Source: F1-60-MAGs149 sp044369995
Lineage (GTDB): Bacteria > Actinomycetota > Thermoleophilia > Gaiellales > F1-60-MAGs149
Assembly (NCBI GenBank): GCA_044369995.1
Contig: JBILWG010000028.1
Location: 1 to 14,887 of the forward strand
DNA: 14,887 nucleotides
Direction of reading: 5' to 3'
This document shows positions 12,473-14,887 of this stretch, one piece after another (the stretch's first letter is position 1; every line of letters starts with the position of its first letter). The translations under genes and the position numbers were made by a program. A model generated the notes under the pieces. The model ran no database searches, was not told the origin of the DNA, and worked only from the letters and a program-made list of their open reading frames with translations.

Positions 12473-13337
12473 GGTGCCCGCAGCCGGCGTCGTCCTGGTG
12501 GACAAGCCGGCCGGCGTCAGCTCCTTCGGTGCGATCGCGCGTCTGCGGCGCCTGTACGGAAGGAAGCTCGGCCACACGGGCACCCTCGATCCGTTCGCGA
12601 CGGGACTGCTCGTCGTCTTGCACGGTCGTGCCACCCGCCTGGCGCCGTACCTCGGGGGCCTCGACAAGCGCTACGTCGCGACGATCCAGTTCGGCGCCAC
12701 CTCCACCACCGATGATCCCGAGGGCGAGGTGGAGTCCACGGGACGCACCACCGAGAGCGCGGCAGTGCTCGCCGCACTGCCGTCCTTCGTCGGCCTCCTC
12801 AGCCAAGTCCCACCCGCAGCCAGCGCGGTGCACATCGATGGCGAACGCGCGTACCGGCGATTTCGGCGGGGCGAGACCGTTACCGTCCCTCCACGGACGG
12901 TGCTCGTCCACGAGTTCACGCTGATGCACTTCGACCCGACCACGCAGACCGCCGAGGTGGAGATCGCCTGCGGTCCTGGCACCTACATCCGCAGCATCGC
13001 CCGCGATCTCGGCCAGCAGGTCGGGGCGGGCGCCTACCTGACCGCGCTGCGGCGAACGCAGGTCGGTGCCTTCCGCGTCGCGGAGGCCGCCACGCCGGAG
13101 GTGATCCTGGCCTCCGCCCCCGGATCGGTGGCATGGGCCGCTCCGCTGGTCGCCGTGCCACAGCTCCCGCAGCGCCTGCTCTCCGTCGAGGAGCGCGTGG
13201 CGATCGGCCACGGCCGCCGGATCGCCGCACAGGCCTTGACGGGCGAGGTCGCGCTGATCGCCGACGGGGCACTGGTGGGCATCGGCGCCGTGGAGGACAC
13301 CGAGATCGCGCCGCGGCTCGTGCTGGAGCCGGCATGA
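12465..13337 (+). CDS. truB: tRNA pseudouridine(55) synthase TruB
   Basis: TruB makes pseudouridine 55 in the T loop of most tRNAs. The 290 residues include GVVLVDKPAGVSSF (8-21), GHTGTLDPFATG (36-47) with catalytic Asp42, KRYVATIQFG, ATSTTDDPEGEV and CGPGTYIRSIARDLG. A C-terminal extension of about 80 residues is present. The GTG start overlaps the nrnA stop by eight bases, and the truB stop overlaps the ribF ATG (ATGA at 13334-13337). The dense overlap implies one co-translated message, rbfA-nrnA-truB-ribF. Confidence 0.96.
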   Translation: MPEVPAAGVVLVDKPAGVSSFGAIARLRRLYGRKLGHTGTLDPFATGLLVVLHGRATRLAPYLGGLDKRYVATIQFGATSTTDDPEGEVESTGRTTESAAVLAALPSFVGLLSQVPPAASAVHIDGERAYRRFRRGETVTVPPRTVLVHEFTLMHFDPTTQTAEVEIACGPGTYIRSIARDLGQQVGAGAYLTALRRTQVGAFRVAEAATPEVILASAPGSVAWAAPLVAVPQLPQRLLSVEERVAIGHGRRIAAQALTGEVALIADGALVGIGAVEDTEIAPRLVLEPA

Positions 13338-14290
13338 GCGAGCGCATGATCCGCACGCTGCATCAGGGCATCGACGAGGTGCCACCGGGACGGCGCTCCG
13401 TGGCGCTTGGCACCTTCGATGGCGTCCATCTCGGCCACCAGGCGGTGATCGCCGCCGCGCGGGCGACGGGCAGGCGTCTCGAGGCCAGCACGATGGCAGC
13501 CACGTTCCACCCCCGGCCGGCGACGGTGATCCGGCCGGGCACGCCACCCGCCTCGCTGGCGGGCATCACGGAGCGCATCCGCATGCTGTACCAGGCCGGC
13601 GCCGATGAGGTCGTGATGATGCGGTTCACGCCGGCGCTGGCCGCACTCAGCGCCCGTGAGTTCATCGAGCAGATTCTGGTGGAGCGCTTCGGCGCGGTGG
13701 CGATCACCGTCGGCGAGGACTTCCGCTTCGGTCACGATCGGCTCGGCGGTGTCGAGGCGATGCGAGGGCTCTGCGAGCCGTTCGGCGTGGAGGTCGATGC
13801 CGTGCATCTCCTGGCGGAAGATGGCGACAAGATCTCGTCGTCGCGCATCCGCGGTCTGATCAGCGAGGGGGAGATGCCCCTGGCCGCGAAGCTGCTCGGG
13901 CGACTCCCATCGCTCGATGGCGTGGTCGGCCATGGCGATAAGCGCGGTCGCGAGATCGGCTTTCCGACGGCCAACCTCCGGGTCGTCCCGGGACAGCAAT
14001 TGCCGGCCGAGGGCGTCTACGCCGGGTGGGCCACGATCAGCCCTGGCGAGCAGCGCTTTCCCGCCGCGATCAGCGTCGGGCGCAACCCCCACTTCGGTGA
14101 TGTCGATGATCTGCGCATCGAGGCACACCTGCTGGACTACGACGGGTCCGAGATCTACGACCGACCGCTCCGACTCGACTTCCTCTCCCTGGTGCGCAGC
14201 CAGGCGGTCTACGACAGCCTCGACGCCCTCGTGGCGCAGATCACCGCAGACGTGGCTGAGGTGCGGCGCCGCACGTCGGCAGCCGGTTAG
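13334..14290 (+). CDS. ribF: Bifunctional riboflavin kinase/FAD synthetase
   Basis: The 318-residue enzyme converts riboflavin to FMN and then FAD. The N-terminal adenylyltransferase domain has GTFDGVHLGH (26-35) and KISSSRIRGLI (166-176). The C-terminal kinase domain has GREIGFPTANL (205-215), EGVYAGWA, and SVGRNPHFG (248-256) in place of the more common SIGTNPTF. The frame is open far upstream inside truB, but ATG 13334 is chosen: it overlaps the truB stop and GGAG lies five bases before it. No FMN riboswitch is seen, as expected for a gene inside an operon. It is the last gene of the rbfA cluster; rpsO, which often follows, is absent here. Confidence 0.96.
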   Translation: MSERMIRTLHQGIDEVPPGRRSVALGTFDGVHLGHQAVIAAARATGRRLEASTMAATFHPRPATVIRPGTPPASLAGITERIRMLYQAGADEVVMMRFTPALAALSAREFIEQILVERFGAVAITVGEDFRFGHDRLGGVEAMRGLCEPFGVEVDAVHLLAEDGDKISSSRIRGLISEGEMPLAAKLLGRLPSLDGVVGHGDKRGREIGFPTANLRVVPGQQLPAEGVYAGWATISPGEQRFPAAISVGRNPHFGDVDDLRIEAHLLDYDGSEIYDRPLRLDFLSLVRSQAVYDSLDALVAQITADVAEVRRRTSAAG

Positions 14291-14294
14291 CCGA

Positions 14295-14300
14295 TAGGCT
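14295..14300 (+). promoter_or_regulatory. -10 element of the trypsin-like protease gene
   Basis: TAGGCT followed by six bases and ATG 14307 repeats the leaderless layout. It lies four bases past the ribF stop, so the protease gene probably starts its own transcript rather than belonging to the ribF operon. Confidence 0.5.
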
Positions 14301-14306
14301 GCGTCC

Positions 14307-14887
14307 ATGCGACGCCTGCCGCTGCTGATCGTGTTCCTGCTCCTCCTCGCGGTGCCTGCCGGCGCCACGGCGGTGACGACGCGGATCGTCGGCGGCAACG
14401 CGGCCGTCGCCGCGAACTGGACGTCCACGGTCGCGCTCGAGACCTCGTACGGCTCGCAGTTCTGCGGCGGATCGCTCGTCGCACCGCAGTGGGTGCTGAC
14501 GGCGGGGCACTGCAAGCTGTATCCGAACAGCCAGCTACGCGTCGTCACCGGTACCACCTCGCTGATCGACGGCAGTGGCCAGACGCTCCCCGTCGCGCGG
14601 CAGGTGCGCCACCCGTCGTATCGCCAGACCGTGCCTGGTGCGCCACGTGATGACCTCATGCTCGTGCGACTGGGCTCCCCGAGCGCGGCGCCGGTGATGC
14701 CGCTGGCGACGGGCTCGCGCCCGCCGGCCGCCGGGACAACCCTGCACGTCGCCGGCTGGGGCTCGACCTCGTACAACGCCGCCAACGACAGCTTCGGCGT
14801 GGGGTCCAGCACGCTGCAGACCGTGGCCGTCCGCGTCCGGGCCTCCACCTTCTGCGTCGACGCCTACGGCGCCAAGGCGTTCTTCCC
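14307..14887 (+). CDS. Secreted trypsin-like serine protease (S1 family, partial)
   Basis: The gene is cut by the window end after 193 codons. The N-terminus MRRLPLLIVFLLLLAVPAGA is a classical signal peptide: two Arg, a hydrophobic core and Ala-x-Ala-like cleavage at about 20-22. The mature part begins near RIVGG (26-30), the activation site of S1 proteases. FCGGSLVAPQWVLTAGHC (52-69) holds catalytic His68 and the Cys53-Cys69 disulfide. DDLMLVRL places the catalytic Asp at 116. VAGWGSTS is typical, and the GDSGG serine motif must lie outside the window. The His motif reads TAGHC instead of the common TAAHC. It is an exported protease, perhaps made as a zymogen. Its substrate is unknown. Confidence 0.9.
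   Translation, partial: MRRLPLLIVFLLLLAVPAGATAVTTRIVGGNAAVAANWTSTVALETSYGSQFCGGSLVAPQWVLTAGHCKLYPNSQLRVVTGTTSLIDGSGQTLPVARQVRHPSYRQTVPGAPRDDLMLVRLGSPSAAPVMPLATGSRPPAAGTTLHVAGWGSTSYNAANDSFGVGSSTLQTVAVRVRASTFCVDAYGAKAFF

Noticed and set aside
13133..13333. Long N-terminal extension of ribF
   Set aside because: It lies within truB out of frame. ATG 13334 has GGAG and overlaps the truB stop in the pattern of the whole cluster.
1..14887. CRISPR arrays, insertion sequences, rRNA or a phage region
   Set aside because: No regularly spaced direct repeats, transposase motifs, terminal repeats, rRNA segments or phage genes were seen on reading both strands.

Overview
The window is very GC-rich and densely packed with genes. 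It looks like part of the chromosome of an Actinomycetota bacterium, perhaps a deep-branching class such as Thermoleophilia. The clues are a Gram-positive-type LexA box (CGAAC-N4-GTTCG), an ImuB/DUF6504/DnaE2 mutasome operon, many leaderless starts with a TANNNT hexamer 6-9 bases before the start codon, and GTG starts. The phylum is a reasonable inference from these. The class is a guess.

Left part (1-3818, minus strand). An SOS-type translesion operon runs from an inactive Y-family polymerase (imuB) through a small DUF6504 protein to the PHP domain of dnaE2, which is cut by the window edge. A perfect LexA palindrome sits directly against its -10 element. Upstream lies a 227-base non-coding stretch with nested inverted repeats, and then a two-gene operon: an AI-2E-family membrane protein overlapped by ATGA with a DsbA/FrnE-like thiol oxidoreductase. 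The DsbA gene is the most exciting feature. Its open frame is interrupted once, by TGA, exactly where the first cysteine of the CxxC active site belongs (F-L-[TGA]-P-Y-C). A stable hairpin follows at the spacing expected of a bacterial SECIS element. The best reading is a selenoprotein with a UPYC active site. Routine annotation would reduce it to a 131-residue fragment without its active site.

Middle part (3819-7206). A short-chain dehydrogenase is divergent from the AI-2E gene. It converges on trpS, with a 17-bp-stem palindrome of terminator or dispersed-repeat type between them. trpS is divergent from a MurR/RpiR-family SIS-domain regulator. After the regulator come a truncated response-regulator remnant and a tRNA-Leu(UAG).

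Right part (7207-14887, plus strand). A protein quality-control run (tig, clpP, clpX) is followed by a shortened RsuA-like S4 protein and a tightly overlapped translation/RNA cluster: rbfA, a DHH phosphoesterase of nrnA type, truB and ribF. The window ends in a secreted trypsin-like protease. Trigger factor and ClpXP handle folding and degradation of new or damaged proteins. RbfA and TruB mature 16S rRNA and tRNA, NrnA clears nanoRNA, and RibF makes FMN and FAD.

Most transcription units start with TANNNT close to the start codon and lack a Shine-Dalgarno sequence, whereas tig, clpP, rbfA and ribF have purine-rich ribosome binding sites.
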